A stretch of 30,301 nucleotides of DNA from Phoronis australis (lineage: Eukaryota > Phoronida > Phoronidae). Below, in pieces: positions 1 through 9,618 of this stretch. The position numbers were made by a program, and so were the translations under genes. The DNA lies in the NCBI GenBank assembly GCA_002633005.1, contig NMRA01000229.1, forward strand, positions 72,713-103,013. Direction: 5' to 3'. The notes beneath the pieces are model-generated. The model searched no databases, had not been told where the DNA came from, and saw only the letters and a list, made by a program, of their open reading frames with translations. The stretch's first letter is position 1, and each line of letters starts with the position of its first letter.

Positions 1-636
1 GAAGTGGATGGCTGACGATGATTTTACGAGTTCGACTACTCTGGCGCCTCCTAGTGGCAGTTTTGTTTTTTGCGTTCATCGCTGTGTCTCCTAAACCATA
101 TGCTGGATCTTTACTTAATTTAGTAAGTGTATTTATATGATGTTGACAACGGACGACGACGAGTTTCAGAGATCTAACTTTTGGTGTGCCCCCTAGTGGC
201 AATTTTAATTTTTTATGTTCACCCGTCTGTATCTTCAAAGGTCCTCAACAGATTTTCATAGAATATAGGCATCAATTGGTGAGATGACGCTTTCATCCTG
301 TTTTTCGATGGAATCGAGGTATTTTGCACCACTTGGTGGCCAATTTTGTTGTTTTCAAATCTTGTTTTTGGCGTCCACCCCTCGATCAACCAAGTCATTC
401 TGGGTATGGTTTTGCAAATTGGCCTATATGTTTTCAGTGTGAAGAGGACGTTTGATGAGAGCGACTGACTATTGTGGCGCCTCCTAGTGGTAGTTTTGTT
501 TTGTTCTTCGCCCATAACTGTATCTCCAAAACCCACTGCAGGATCATTAATTATTAAATTTAGTAAGTAAATTTATGTGAAGATAACAGACGATAACTGT
601 CAGGCGGATCAAACGGATGATGTGCTCACAATAGGC
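1..636 (+). repeat. Array 1 segment, monomers A-B-C
   Basis: This segment is about 1.3 higher-order units of the ~150-bp monomer family. A-type boxes (CCTCCTAGTGGCAG, CCTCCTAGTGGTAG) lie near 47 and 479, a B-type box at 186-199 and a degenerate C-type box near 323. It is a close paralogue of 18928-19566 and 21285-21900, shown by shared rare variants such as TTTTGCAAATTGGCCTATAT (or TTTGCC) and CAGACGATAACTGTCAGGC. The paralogues continue with AATTTCATTTTG, whereas this copy switches to unrelated sequence just after GTGCTCACAATAGGC, which marks the insertion point of the next element. A minus-strand frame of 105 codons (219-536) is repeat-derived and not a gene. Confidence 0.85.
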
Positions 637-819
637 TACCCTCATTTTAAATATCACAATAATAAATAAATAAATACAAATTATAAAAACTTACAAAAAA
701 TCTATCATGACACATTGATATTTTCATGTGTTAATGAGAATAGAATACATTTGTACTTAAATGTGTAAGAAAATTTGTTTAAAAATTGTGAGCTCCACAA
801 AACAATTGTTTGCAAAACG

Positions 820-835
820 GTTCCGCATGCGGAAC
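820..835. repeat. Perfect 16-bp palindrome GTTCCGCATGCGGAAC
   Basis: The 16 bases equal their own reverse complement. They are followed immediately by GGTTCCGC, so a GCGGAACGGTTCCGC stem is also possible. Related but imperfect versions occur at about 993-1015 and 1350-1380. Confidence 0.9.
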
Positions 836-1518
836 GGTTCCGCAACTGTCACATTGATCAACTAATTATTGTTAGTATTGTCACATTGATACTTTCAAGG
901 GACATTGATAATGGAATGCATTGTAAGTTGATTGGACAAAACAAATACCCCACAAAACCATTCTGTTTGGGAAACCGCTGCCCATGCAGAATGGTTCCAC
1001 ATGCGGAACGGTTCCTCAACTGCCACTTTTATTAATTAATTATTGTTTGGGTAGAAATTTTAATACTTTTGTTTAATGCGTGTTGCATGTTAAGATTTGA
1101 ATATTTCATCGCTTATGTTAAGGTATTACCAAAAGCGGTAAAATGGCATAGACAAAATGTCAATTTTTCCCGAGTCTGCTTGAGGTAGGTTTCTGCATCA
1201 CAAATTATTCAGAAAGTTCCCCACTGATTAATCATTGTTCATGATGACACATTGATATTTTCATGTGTTATTGAGAATAGAATATATTTCAACTTAAATG
1301 AGCAAGAAAATTTTTTTAAAAATTGTAAGCTCCAAAAAACTATAGTGTGCGGAACAGTTCCGCATGCAGAACGGTTCCGCGACTGTCATATTGATCAACT
1401 AATTATTATTAGGATTGTCACATTGATACTTTCAAGTGGTATTGTTTATGGAATGCATTTTAACTCTATTGGTCTTGAGAATTAAAAAATATGAGTGCTC
1501 CAAAAAACTATTCTGTTT

Positions 1519-1533
1519 GCGGAACCGTTCCGC
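1519..1533. repeat. 15-bp palindrome GCGGAACCGTTCCGC
   Basis: The arms GCGGAAC and GTTCCGC pair perfectly around one central base. This is the second-block counterpart of the palindromes in the first block. Confidence 0.9.
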
Positions 1534-1854
1534 ATGTGGAGCCATTCTGCAAATGTCACATTGATTAATTATTGAGAGTGGGCACATTATACTTTCAAGT
1601 GTTATTGACAATGGAATGTACTTCATGTTTATTTGCCCAGGAGAAAATTATAAATTTTAGTCCTGTGTTAAACTTTTCTTTTTGTGGAACCCTTCTGCAA
1701 CTGTCACATTGATTTTTAAAAATAAATTATTATTTTGATTATTATTCCACAAAATATATATAATGTTTCTCTAGTCACAGTTTTCCACAAAACTTGCGCA
1801 GTATTCTGCAAGTGCATAATATTCCACAAAATGTGCGTAATATTCCACAAATTT

Positions 1855-1870
1855 TGCGGAATATTCCGCA
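1855..1870. repeat. Perfect 16-bp palindrome TGCGGAATATTCCGCA
   Basis: This is self-complementary over all 16 bases. It sits in a run of ATATTCC-containing repeats (1785-1895), a different spelling of the same GCGGAA...TTCCGC symmetry seen upstream. Confidence 0.9.
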
Positions 1871-2021
1871 GTCAGTGCGAAATATTCCGCATGGCAAAAT
1901 TGAACTTCTAATTAAGAAAGTGCTAATAGAGGAAATAAAAGTGTAACATTCTGAACATGTTTAGGGTAAGTTATAGATTTGTTTCATACCGTGTTTTATG
2001 GCCCTAAATAGATATAAAAAA

Positions 2022-2040
2022 GTGCGGAACCATTCCGCAC
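2022..2040. repeat. Hairpin GTGCGGAA-CCA-TTCCGCAC
   Basis: A perfect 8-bp stem with a 3-base loop. Flanking AAAGTG and CACTTT could extend the stem across a 2-base bulge. It is the last member of the GCGGAA palindrome series. Confidence 0.85.
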
Positions 2041-2168
2041 ACTTTGAGACTAAATAAGATATGCTCATTTGAAAAAAATCGCCTTAAGTTTACTTTTTGA
2101 TGTTGAATTATTTGTGGAATTAATCAACAGCTCATAGAAAATATCCAAAATTTAGTCAGAATAAAATA

Positions 2169-2590
2169 CCGTTCCCTTTTTAGTGCACCTGTGGCTGGTC
2201 GTTGATGCTGGTGCTTCTCAACATCAGGCATATTTGCAGATGTGTAGTGGCATTTTGCACATTTCAGTGAAGCACTCACTCACAAGCTCAAGCCTTTTAT
2301 CAATGTTCAGTGACAGTTTTCAAGTTTTACAGGACTGTTGATGAACATCTGCCAATAGCGCTAAAATTTTCCATGTTCACAATCAGATTCTCGTTTAGTC
2401 CTGTCACTTCAGAATGTCTCTTTTCAGTTGTTGGCCTGAGTTGATAATGTAGCTGTGTTCCACTGGCATTAGAGAGGTAAGAGACATTCTGCACCTCTGT
2501 GTTTGTCAAGCGATTAGTTTAGAAATCAGGCAGATTCATGAATGTTGGTATCTCTGGCTGTGGCTGCAGCTGCTGACTGTCTGCATTTTT
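2169..2590 (-). pseudogene. Possible degenerate C2H2 zinc-finger relic
   Basis: Two minus-strand stretches read as protein-like. The downstream one (2169-2267) gives LKCAKCHYTSANMPDVEKH followed by QHQRPATG. This fits C-x2-C-x12-H with a Tyr and Ser at the usual positions, but the final His of the finger is replaced by Arg. The upstream one (2327-2590) is open apart from one TAA. It contains SYLSNASGTQLHYQLRP followed by TTEKRH, reminiscent of a finger and linker with its zinc ligands substituted. The two lie in different frames with stops between them. This could be a decayed gene fragment carried in by the insert, or unspliced exons, or coincidence. The family assignment is my inference from residue spacing only. 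Confidence 0.25.
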
Positions 2591-2882
2591 TGCGCCCGTA
2601 TATTTATATGTGGACGCATTATGCCTTTATTTCTGTCTGTCGGTCCAGCGTTCGTCTGTCGTCCGCTGCCCTATCTCCAAATCCCTTTGATGTATGTTCA
2701 TAAAATTTTGCTCCTATGTTCCTTTCGGATGGTTCTGACCACCTGTGTGTAATTTTACGTTTACCTCTGTATCTTCAAAGGTTGTGTACAGATTTTTATA
2801 AAATTTGGCATATGGGCATCTACTAGTGAGGTGATGTTGTGGTCCCGTTTTTAGATAAATTTGAGGTTATTTGCGCTGTCTA

Positions 2883-2960
2883 GCAGGCCCGTAGGAAGGA
2901 AAAAATTATTGGGGGGGAGGGGCATAAACCAATTTGATATCGCCAACCTATCCCCTTGCA
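2883..2960. other. Short G-rich insertion in a C monomer
   Basis: A C monomer should read GCGCCACCTAGTGGCCATTTTTACTG here. Instead the box is replaced by about 80 bp beginning CAGGCCCGTAGGAAGG and containing a run of seven G followed by AGGGG, before TTTACTGTTTTTGAGTCTG resumes. It may be the remnant of a small mobile element. The ends are not precisely resolvable. Confidence 0.45.
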
Positions 2961-3542
2961 ATCTTTACTGTTTTTGAGTCTGTTTTTTGGCATCCGCTAC
3001 TCAATCAATCAAACCAATCTAATGATGATTTTGAAAATTGGCATGTATGCTCATAGTGTGAAAAGAACGGTTGACAATGATTTTGACGACTAAAGGGTGG
3101 CTGACAATACGACTTGGCGATGACTTCAACTACTGTGGTGCCTCCCTAGTGACATTTTTTTGCGCTCATGGCTGTATCTCCTAAACCGATTGACGTATGT
3201 TCATGAAATTTTGCATATGTTCCTTTCGTAGATGGGAGGGCATGAGCAACTTTGGGAGGGATCTGACTACTGGTGTGCCCCCTAGTTTTTTACGTTTACC
3301 TTTGTACCTTCAAAGGTCCTCAACGTATTTTCATAAAATTTGGAATATAAGCATCTGTTGGTGAGATTACGCTATCCTCCCATTTTCAGATGGTATTTTC
3401 CACCATTTAGTGGCCATTTTTACTGTTTTCGATTCTGTTTTTGGTATCCACTCCTTTGTCAACCAAACCGCTTTAAAGATGATTGTGAAAATTGGCATGA
3501 ATATTCCTAATATGAAAGGGATGGCTTACGATGATTTTCTGA

Positions 3543-3690
3543 TGCCAGTGTAAATGACTTGGAATTCCTAGAAAGTTTTACTTATTATGCTCTGTTTCAC
3601 TGTTGTGGTGTGTATTACTTTTCTTGTGCTGTCTTTCTTGTCTCTCTTCTAAATTTCGTTGATTTTACAAGAAGAATGTAGTTTTATTAT
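3543..3690. other. Unrelated ~150-bp stretch inside array 1
   Basis: Array sequence stops after GATGATTTTCTGATG and resumes at the D monomer starting TGCCCACATATTTATATG. The intervening sequence has no monomer similarity. It contains a pyrimidine-rich run (about 3628-3656) followed by a downstream AG, superficially like a 3' splice site, but there is no coding sequence to support that. Confidence 0.4.
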
Positions 3691-3730
3691 GTGCCCACAT
3701 ATTTATATGTGGATGCATTATGTCGTCATC

Positions 3731-3757
3731 TCCGTCCGTCCGTCCGTCCGTCCGTCT
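3731..3757 (+). repeat. (TCCG)n microsatellite in D monomer
   Basis: About six to seven tandem TCCG units follow the D-monomer near-palindrome. The same position is a variable CCGT-rich run in the other D copies (for example 26311-26332), so it is a length-variable part of the monomer. Confidence 0.85.
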
Positions 3758-5905
3758 GGTGTCCGGTGTCCGGCGTTCGCTGCTTTATCTCCAAAACCCT
3801 TTGACATACGTTCATGAAATTTGGCACATATGTTCCACTTATGAATGGGACGGCATGTGCGAACTTTCGAACGGATCAGACTACCAGTGTGCCCCCTAGT
3901 GGCAATTTTATTTTTTTACGCTTACCTTTGTATCTTCAAAAGTCCTGAACGGATTTTCATGAAATTTGGTATGTAGGCACCTATTAGTGAGATGACGCTA
4001 TCCTTCCGTTTTCAGATGGATTCGACATAGTTTGCGCCACCTAGTGGCATTTATTAGTGTTTTCGAGTCCACCCCTTTATCAACCAAACCGCTCAAAGGA
4101 TGATTGTGAAAATTGGCATGTATATGCTTACTATGTAGAGGACGGTTGACGATGATTTTCCGACGATTTCGACTACTGTGGTGCCTCCTATTGGCAGTTT
4201 TTTTTGCACCCATGGCTGTATCTCTTAAACCGTTTGCAGGATTTTTACTAAATTTAACAAGTAGGTATTTATATAATGTTGACAACAGACGATGATGACT
4301 TTCGCATGGATGGAACTGCCGGTGCACCTCCTAGTGGCAATTTTAGTTTTTTGTGTTTACCTCTGTATAAAGGTCCTCATTGTATTTTCATAAAATTGGA
4401 ATATAGGCATCTATTGGTCTGATGACGCTATCATCCCATTTTCAGATGGATTTAACGTAGTTTGCAACACCTAGTGACCATTTTTGCTGTTTTCAAGTCT
4501 GTTTTTTAGTGTAAACCTGTCTATCAAACAAACCGCTCTGAGGATGATTGTGAAAATTGGCATGTATTTTCTTACTATGAAGAGGACGGCAGATGATGAT
4601 TTTCCAACGATTTCGTCTACAGTGGTGCCTGCTAGTGGCAGTTTTTTTTACGCCCATGGCTGTATCTCTTAAACCGATTGCAGGATCTTTATTAAATTTA
4701 GCGAGTGTACTGATATGATGTTGACAATAGATGACGACGACTTTGGGATGGATCTGACTACCGTTGTGGCCTCTAATGGCAATTTCAATTTTTTACATTT
4801 ACCTGACTGTATCTTCAAAGGTTGTCAACGTATTGTCATAAAATTTGACATATAGGCATCTATTAGTCAGATAACGCTAACATCCCATTTTCGGATAGAT
4901 TTGATGTAGTTTGCATCACCTAGTGGCCATTTTTACTGTTTTCTTGTCTGAATTTTGGCATCCATTTCTCTATCAAACAAATGGCTCTAAGGATGATTGT
5001 GTGGGGGTCCCAGGGGGCTCGGGCCCCCCTTGGCTGCCGTAAGCAAAATGAAACGGGACGAGAGCGTGTCAAAGGTGTAAAAAGCCTGTAAAACTTGTAA
5101 AACATGACACACTTGGGTGTTAAACGTGTAAAATTTCACACGATTGTGTGTCAGTTGTTTAATAATGTGCCACGCTATCGTGTCAAACGAGTAAAATTTG
5201 CCACTGTAGCATGTCAAACGTGTAAAAAAATGAGACGATATTCCACTAGAAGACAGGAAGTACCAAAATTTAGTGCCTGCAATTCATAGCTCTGAATCTT
5301 ATAGTAAAAGATAGACATTCCCAAAAATTCCAGCCCCCATTCTTTTAGGCTTGGTGCGCTCATACAAAGTCTGAGCAAATCTCTATTGAAAACCAACAAC
5401 TTTGCACAGTTCGTCAGAAGTACCCAAGTTCTAAATAAATCTCGTTTGAGCCAGTGCTGTGGCCAAAGCTGTATAGGCCTACTAACATGCTGTATTTTGA
5501 CAATAGTCTTCACAGGTAGCTGGCACTGAGACTAGCTAAGGTCTGCCGTGGCAGTGTGACTCAGGACTAACCTGCCTGTAATTTCATGCAAGTGTATGAA
5601 TCTACCCTTGACTATATGCGGCATTTATGATTTGAACTTCGACAAGACAGCTTGCAACCGCATGCATTTACCGTTTGCCAGTGTCTGGTCTCGATCCGCA
5701 CCAGGTCCGATAGGCTGCAGTCCCGAGTCTGACAAAATGATTTCTGTCAAAATTTCTTCGCCACATGTCTTCAGCAAATTCGATAAAATTGTTTGCATTT
5801 TGATTTCATTAAAATTAAGGCGCGCTGTTTATTATTTTATCCCCGTTTGCGGGCACTGATCCGGTCGCCCTGACAGCGTTTTCTCGGCCTGGGTTCCTGA
5901 ATGAA

Positions 5906-5945
5906 TTGTACTTCCGGGTTCGCAGCAAGTTCAAAATGGCGGTGG
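5906..5945 (+). promoter_or_regulatory. ETS- and YY1-like promoter signature
   Basis: ACTTCCGG (5910-5917) matches the ETS-family core, and CAAAATGGCGG (5932-5942) matches the YY1-type AAnATGGCGG core, 15 bases apart in a locally G/C-richer stretch with no TATA box. In animal genomes this pairing is typical of TATA-less housekeeping promoters, where the YY1 site often overlaps the start codon, as here. The motifs are seen; promoter activity is inferred. Confidence 0.35.
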
Positions 5946-5962
5946 TTTTTCGGGTGCGAATC
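5936..5962 (+). CDS. Candidate first coding exon (MAVVFRVRI)
   Basis: An ATG within the YY1-like site opens MAVVFRVRI, and the codon for Ile is followed at once by GTGAGT (5963-5968), an excellent 5' splice donor. Reading on without splicing gives only six more codons before TAA at 5981-5983. If real, this is the phase-0 first exon of a gene whose next exon lies elsewhere, or a captured copy of such an exon. No downstream exon can be identified within the window, and the flanking foldback repeats suggest that the fragment may have been captured by a mobile element. The product is unknown. Confidence 0.2.
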
Positions 5963-6093
5963 GTGAGTGGCACGTTCATTTAAACTTTTTTCGAGTACGG
6001 AATGTGTATTAGTTATGGGGTAGGTACTTCTTGGATCCTTATTACATCCTCTAACCATGTAATAAGAGTTAGCAATGACACAGATTACAGGCT

Positions 6094-6147
6094 AGCGTGG
6101 CAAAAGCGCCACGCTTGACACGCTAGTGTGGTAAAAGTGCCACACTA
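6094..6147. repeat. Two adjacent hairpins in foldback right arm
   Basis: AGCGTGGC (6094-6101) pairs with GCCACGCT (6108-6115), leaving loop AAAAGC. TAGTGTGG (6124-6131) pairs with CCACACTA (6140-6147), leaving loop TAAAAGTG. The two hairpins are diverged versions of each other, with C changed to T in one arm and the matching G to A change in the other, so pairing is largely preserved. Confidence 0.75.
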
Positions 6148-6299
6148 AACATGTCAAACGTGGAGTATTGGAACGAAAATTACACGTTTTGGCCACGTTT
6201 GACACGCTATATTTTACATGTTTGATGCTACATTTTACACGTTTCACACGCCACGCTTTACATGTTTGACACGCTGTTTTAATACTCCACGTTTTCACC

Positions 6300-7615
6300 T
6301 GGGCACCTTCATGAAATTGGCTGTTGGTGTGCCCCTGGTGGCAATTTTAGTTTTACGTTTACTTCTGTATCTTCAAAGGTCCTCTTAACGGAGTTTCATA
6401 AAATTTTGAGTTCGGGCATCTGTATCTCCTAAACCCATTGCAGAATCTTTATTAAATTTAATTTGTAGGTGTATTTATATGAAGCTAACAACAGACAATG
6501 ACGACTTTCAGGCAGATCCAGTGAACACTATGCCCCCTAGTGGCAATTTCATTTTATTCTGTTTTTGTTTGTTTCTCTGTAGTTCCTTGATGGATTTCTA
6601 TGAAATTTGGTGTAAAAGCTTTCTATTTAAGGAGCAATGACATATCTCGTTTTCGGATGGATTGTATGTTTTTGCGCATTCTAGTGGCCATTTTTATGAC
6701 ACAAACAACCCTAAATGCACACCATTTGTGATGCATTTCAACGCTTGGCGTTTCTTTTGTAGTATTTTACTCTTACCTCTGTATCTTTGGAGGTCGTCAA
6801 CGGATTTTCATTAAATTTAGCAGTTGGGCATCTATTAGTGGATGATTCCATCCCCTCGTTTTTGGATTGATTCAAGGTTCTTTGCGCCACCTAGTGGCCA
6901 CGTTTACTGTTTTTTGAGTTTGTTTTTTAGTGTCGACCCTTCTATCAACCAAACCACTCTGGGTATGATTTTGAAAATTGGCATGTATGTTCTTACTGTA
7001 AAGAGGGCGGCTGACAAGAATTTTTCGACTACTGTGGCACCTCCTAATTGCAGTTTTGTTTTTTTTGCACCATAGCTGCATCTCCTAAACCGTTAACAGG
7101 ATCTTTTATTAAATGTAGCAAGTATATTTATATGATGTTGACATAGAACGACGACGACTTTCGCATCGATCGGTGTACAGTTGCGCCCCCTAGTGTCAAT
7201 TATAGTTTTTTACGTTCACCGTTGTATCTTCAAAGGTTCTCAACCGATTTTCATAAAACTTGGCATGTATTATTGAGATGATGCTTTCCTCCTGTTTTCG
7301 GATGGGTTCGAGGTATTTTACACCACCTAGTTGCCATTCGTATGCACCAACATATTTATATGTGGTTGCATATTGCCGTCATCTCTGTCTGGGCGTCCGA
7401 CATCCGGCGTCCGCAGCTGTATCTCATAAACCTCTGGCAGGATCTTGATGAGAGTTGGAAGATGTGTTCCTATGATTAGCTGACGACTGATGACGACAAA
7501 TTTCGGACCTCTCCGACTACGGGTATGTCCCCTAGTGGCAATTTTAGTTTTTTATGCTCACCTCTGTATCTTCGGAGGTCCTCAACGTATTTTCACAAAA
7601 TTTAGTAAACAGGCA
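6300..7615 (+). repeat. Array 1 segment with an E monomer
   Basis: B, A, E, C and D monomers are recognisable. The E monomer is at about 6695-6757 (ACAAACAACCCTAAATGCAC then GATGCATTTCAACGCTTGGC). A consensus C box lies at 6884-6897, an A monomer at about 7040-7190 and a D monomer from about 7345. The open frames at 6842-7075 (plus) and 6872-7081 (minus) lie over the same C-A monomers on opposite strands and are repeat artefacts. Confidence 0.8.
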
Positions 7616-7622
7616 TCTATTA
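7616..7622 (+). repeat. Target-site duplication TCTATTA, left copy
   Basis: TCTATTA here and at 10877-10883 flank the retrotransposon. Array 1 normally reads GGCATCTATTAGTGAG at this point, so the duplicated bases are original array sequence split by the insertion. Confidence 0.7.
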
Positions 7623-7650
7623 TTATTATTATATTTATTTATTATAGTGA
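7623..7650 (-). repeat. TAA-type microsatellite tail of the LINE
   Basis: On the minus strand the element ends AATAAATAAATATAATAATA. Simple TAA-like tails are found in several non-LTR clades instead of poly(A). The tail merges with the TA-rich target duplication, so its exact boundary is ambiguous. Confidence 0.75.
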
Positions 7651-7787
7651 CATAAGGGTGCCAGTAAATACAATATCAAAGACAGAATATTCACCACACC
7701 CCTCAGCCTCAATGGGCTTACTCAGTCACCTAATGATAATTAAATCATTACATAACATTGCACGAGCTCAAATATGACCACTTCAGA

Positions 7788-8204
7788 CTACTTCATAAAC
7801 AAACAATTACTTCTAACCTGCAAAGCGTCTTGAATGAATTTCGCTAGACCTTTCAAGTTATTTTGGAATATTTGAGGTAGGGCAGAATCCCGTATAAAAC
7901 ATGGTCGAATGTGATTATATTTTTCACAATCAAAAATGAAATGAACTTAATCTTCAATTCCATTTTTACAAACACGACAAATTCGCTCATTCACAGGAAT
8001 TCCAAAGTACCGCCCCACCTCAACCTCTAGTGGTAGAATACCTGCTCTCAATCGAGCTATGACGAACCTCTGAGACACCGGCAGACGTAAATAGTCTTCT
8101 ACACAATAGTCATTCTTAACAGATCTATATAAGTACAGTTTTGGTTTCTCAGTGATTATTTTTAACCAGTTTAACTCTTCTAACTGGAACCTGAACTTGA
8201 CCAA
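7788..8204 (-). pseudogene. LINE ORF2 C-terminal region with nonsense codon
   Basis: The frame opens in a region rich in basic and aromatic residues. It runs through ERICRVCKNGIED, then TAA (7944-7946), then VHFIFDCEKYNHIRPCF and on to KFIQDALQV, ending at TAG (7788-7790). The C-x2-C ... H ... C pattern (CRVC ... VHFIFDC) is the cysteine/histidine motif found downstream of the reverse transcriptase in many LINE proteins. The nonsense codon sits where related elements carry an acidic residue (ED-E-VHF), so one substitution explains it. It follows the reverse transcriptase fragment with a frameshift near 8190-8204. Confidence 0.8.
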
Positions 8205-8842
8205 TTACAGGAGTTCCGATGTTTAAGGTCCCATAAAAAGACTTTTTTTGCAATTCTGCTTTCATCCATTAGAACTAAACGATTCCAGAGCCTTAGCATA
8301 GTTTCATGTTGTTTGTAATGTGAATTTGGCCAACCGGAGTCGCCATAAAGTACTGCATTGGCAGCATACTTGTGGACCCCTGGAAATATACGTAGTGCTC
8401 TCGTTCTGATCATTTTGCATTTGGAGTATTGCGAATATCCCCAAATTCCAGATCCATATTCTAGAATTGAAGCGACGGACATTTCAAAACATTTACTGTA
8501 ACTGTTGAAACCCATGTTACCAATGTGTTTGTACTTGCTCACCAGAGCTCCCAATGCTCTGGAGACGGAGTCTGCCAATACCTCAGCTGTCAAATTGAAA
8601 TCCATAAACTCATTCAGAGTTACACCCAGATACTTATAGCATTCTCTTAAATTCACAATGCGATCGCACAAAATGAATTCAAAACTCGTTCTTACATGTC
8701 CCCTCTTGCGAAAATGAACCACATCAGTCTTGGAAAAATTTACAGACATTTGCCACATTGCACACCAATTACTCAATACGTTCAGTAAATCCTGTAAATA
8801 GGTTTCATTACCCGAAAAAATCACAATGTCATCTGCGTACAA
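8180..8842 (-). pseudogene. LINE reverse transcriptase, C-terminal half (YADD)
   Basis: The fragment begins at the catalytic YADDIVIF motif (residues 2-9), which carries the two metal-binding aspartates. Next come WCAMWQMSVNFSKTDVVHF, matching the conserved N-x-x-K-T segment, and then YKYLGVTLNEF, the Y-L-G motif. The thumb-like region (SVASILEYGSGIWG) follows, so about 220 codons are open. The upstream finger and palm part is in another frame (8915-9367), with a short disrupted joint between, and the downstream C-terminal region is also shifted. The catalytic motif survives, but the protein as a whole cannot be made. Confidence 0.9.
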
Positions 8843-8914
8843 CAGACATGATAAATTACATACATCAAAAATTGATACCCTTGCTACATCTGTTCAAATC
8901 ATTAATCAAATTAT

Positions 8915-9367
8915 TTATGAAAAATGAAGACAATGTAGGCGACAATGGATCCCCCTACCTGACCCCTCTTTGTACTGGAAACCAGTGGTGTAACTTGAGT
9001 GACCTAATTGTACACAGGCTTCTGTCTGCGCATACAACGATTTTACTGAGTGATAGAATTTTCCAACCACTTCTAAATCAATTAATTTTTTCAATGAAAA
9101 GTTTCTATCTAAATTGTCAAAAACCCATTCCATATCGACGAATATTGCAAACGTTGGTCTATTACAAGCTATCCTATTTCTAACACTTGACGCGAGTGTA
9201 AACACGTGGTCAAGACAAGACCTCCCCTGTCGAAAACCATTTTGTTCTTCATTCAGTTTGTGTTCGACATTCAGAAACTCGGTTAATCTCCCGTTTAGTA
9301 CATTACAATACACTTTGCTCACGGTGGAGAGCAGACTTGTCCCTCTATAGTTGGAAGGTAAATTCAA
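8915..9367 (-). pseudogene. LINE reverse transcriptase, fingers and palm
   Basis: Recognisable conserved blocks are NYRGTSLLSTVSKVY (residues 6-20), EQNGFRQGRSCLDHVF (41-56) and FAIFVDMEWVFDNLDR (73-88). The aspartate in FVDM is the first catalytic carboxylate of the polymerase. The usual Lys-Ala before FD is Trp-Val here, a sign of decay. The segment that normally reads G-V-R-Q-G-D-x-L-S-P is scrambled to KEGSGRGIHCRLHCLHF near the end, consistent with a frameshift about 40 codons before the YADD motif. The first residues overlap the upstream fragment by four bases. Confidence 0.88.
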
Positions 9368-9618
9368 ATCTCTATCTGATCCTTTCGGTATAGGGGTGAT
9401 AATCGCTTAATACCATAATGATGGAATAAATCAGTGTCAAAGACCTTCTGAAAGAGCGAGACCAAAATATTAACCATCCCTGGAGATCTCAGTACTTCGT
9501 ATGAGATACCGTCTATACCAGTGGCCTTACCCGATTTTAATTTACGAATAACAGAATAAACTCCAAAAAAAGAAAAACTTTTCCAGTACTTCTTTAACAC
9601 GACCCGAACATTCAGCAT
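9364..9618 (-). pseudogene. LINE reverse transcriptase, N-terminal block
   Basis: The block KLKSGKATGIDGISYEVLRS (residues 27-46) is the classic first conserved motif of LINE reverse transcriptases (K-x-x-K-A-x-G-x-D-x-I-x-x-E-x-L). It is followed by LVSLFQKVFDTD and GIKRLSPLYRK, where related proteins have W-K-x-x-x-I-x-P-I-x-K-K-G. The frame shifts a few codons later, just before the N-Y-R-G motif of the next fragment. The upstream stretch to 9750 is disrupted, although minus-strand words such as SERWEASFRDLFAK are still legible. Confidence 0.85.

Larger units (their letters stand above)
637..2160. repeat. A/T-rich insert with GCGGAAC palindrome repeats
   Basis: This sequence is unrelated to array 1. 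It contains two diverged direct copies of a ~345-bp block (about 706-1050 and 1240-1580). They share TGACACATTGATATTTTCATG, AAAATTGTRAGCTCCA and CACATTGATACTTTCAAG. A third partial copy at about 1575-1715 suggests a ~180-bp basic period. Each block carries inverted motifs built from GCGGAAC and GTTCCGC. After 1780 the motif changes to repeated ATATTCCACAAA and TGCGGAATATTCCGCA. It looks like a mobile or satellite element that inserted into a pre-existing array 1 copy. I see no terminal inverted repeats, no transposase and no credible gene. The small open frames at 775-1035, 1252-1485 and 1432-1626 just read through the repeats. Confidence 0.7.
2585..4996 (+). repeat. Array 1 segment with D monomers
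   Basis: The segment begins with a D monomer (GCGCCCGTATATTTATATGTGG, near 2595) followed by a CCGT/GTCC-rich run. It continues through B, C and A monomers. A second D monomer starts at about 3690. Regular B then C boxes at 3889-3902 and 4034-4047 are 145 bp apart. A short unrelated insert interrupts it at ~2883-2960 and an unrelated ~150-bp stretch at 3543-3690. Open frames at 3998-4327 (minus), 4113-4295 and 4484-4672 are repeat translations. Confidence 0.85.
4997..6299. mobile_element. Foldback-like element with inverted short repeats
   Basis: Array 1 breaks within GGATGATTGTG at about 5000 and returns at about 6300. The left end is G/C-rich (GGGGGTCCCAGGGGGCTC), then 5065-5230 carries repeated GTGTCAAACGTGTAAAA-type words. 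The right end, 6110-6290, carries the same words in reverse complement (TTTTACACGTTTGACAC). The two ends could therefore pair as a foldback. The interior, 5240-6090, is unique sequence. I find no target-site duplication, and some array sequence is missing between the flanks, so the mode of insertion is unclear. Open frames at 5214-5513 (minus) and 5596-5859 (plus) resemble nothing I recognise. Confidence 0.5.

Noticed and set aside
3628-3670. Pyrimidine tract followed by AG, like a 3' splice site
   Set aside because: No open reading frame follows and no donor can be paired with it.
5690-5705. TCTCGATCCGCACC, considered as a tRNA/SINE B box
   Set aside because: It does not match GGTTCGANTCC, and no A box or cloverleaf is found nearby.
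5596-5859. 87-codon plus-strand frame in the foldback element
   Set aside because: No recognisable motif, no start context of note, and no second copy with which to test conservation.
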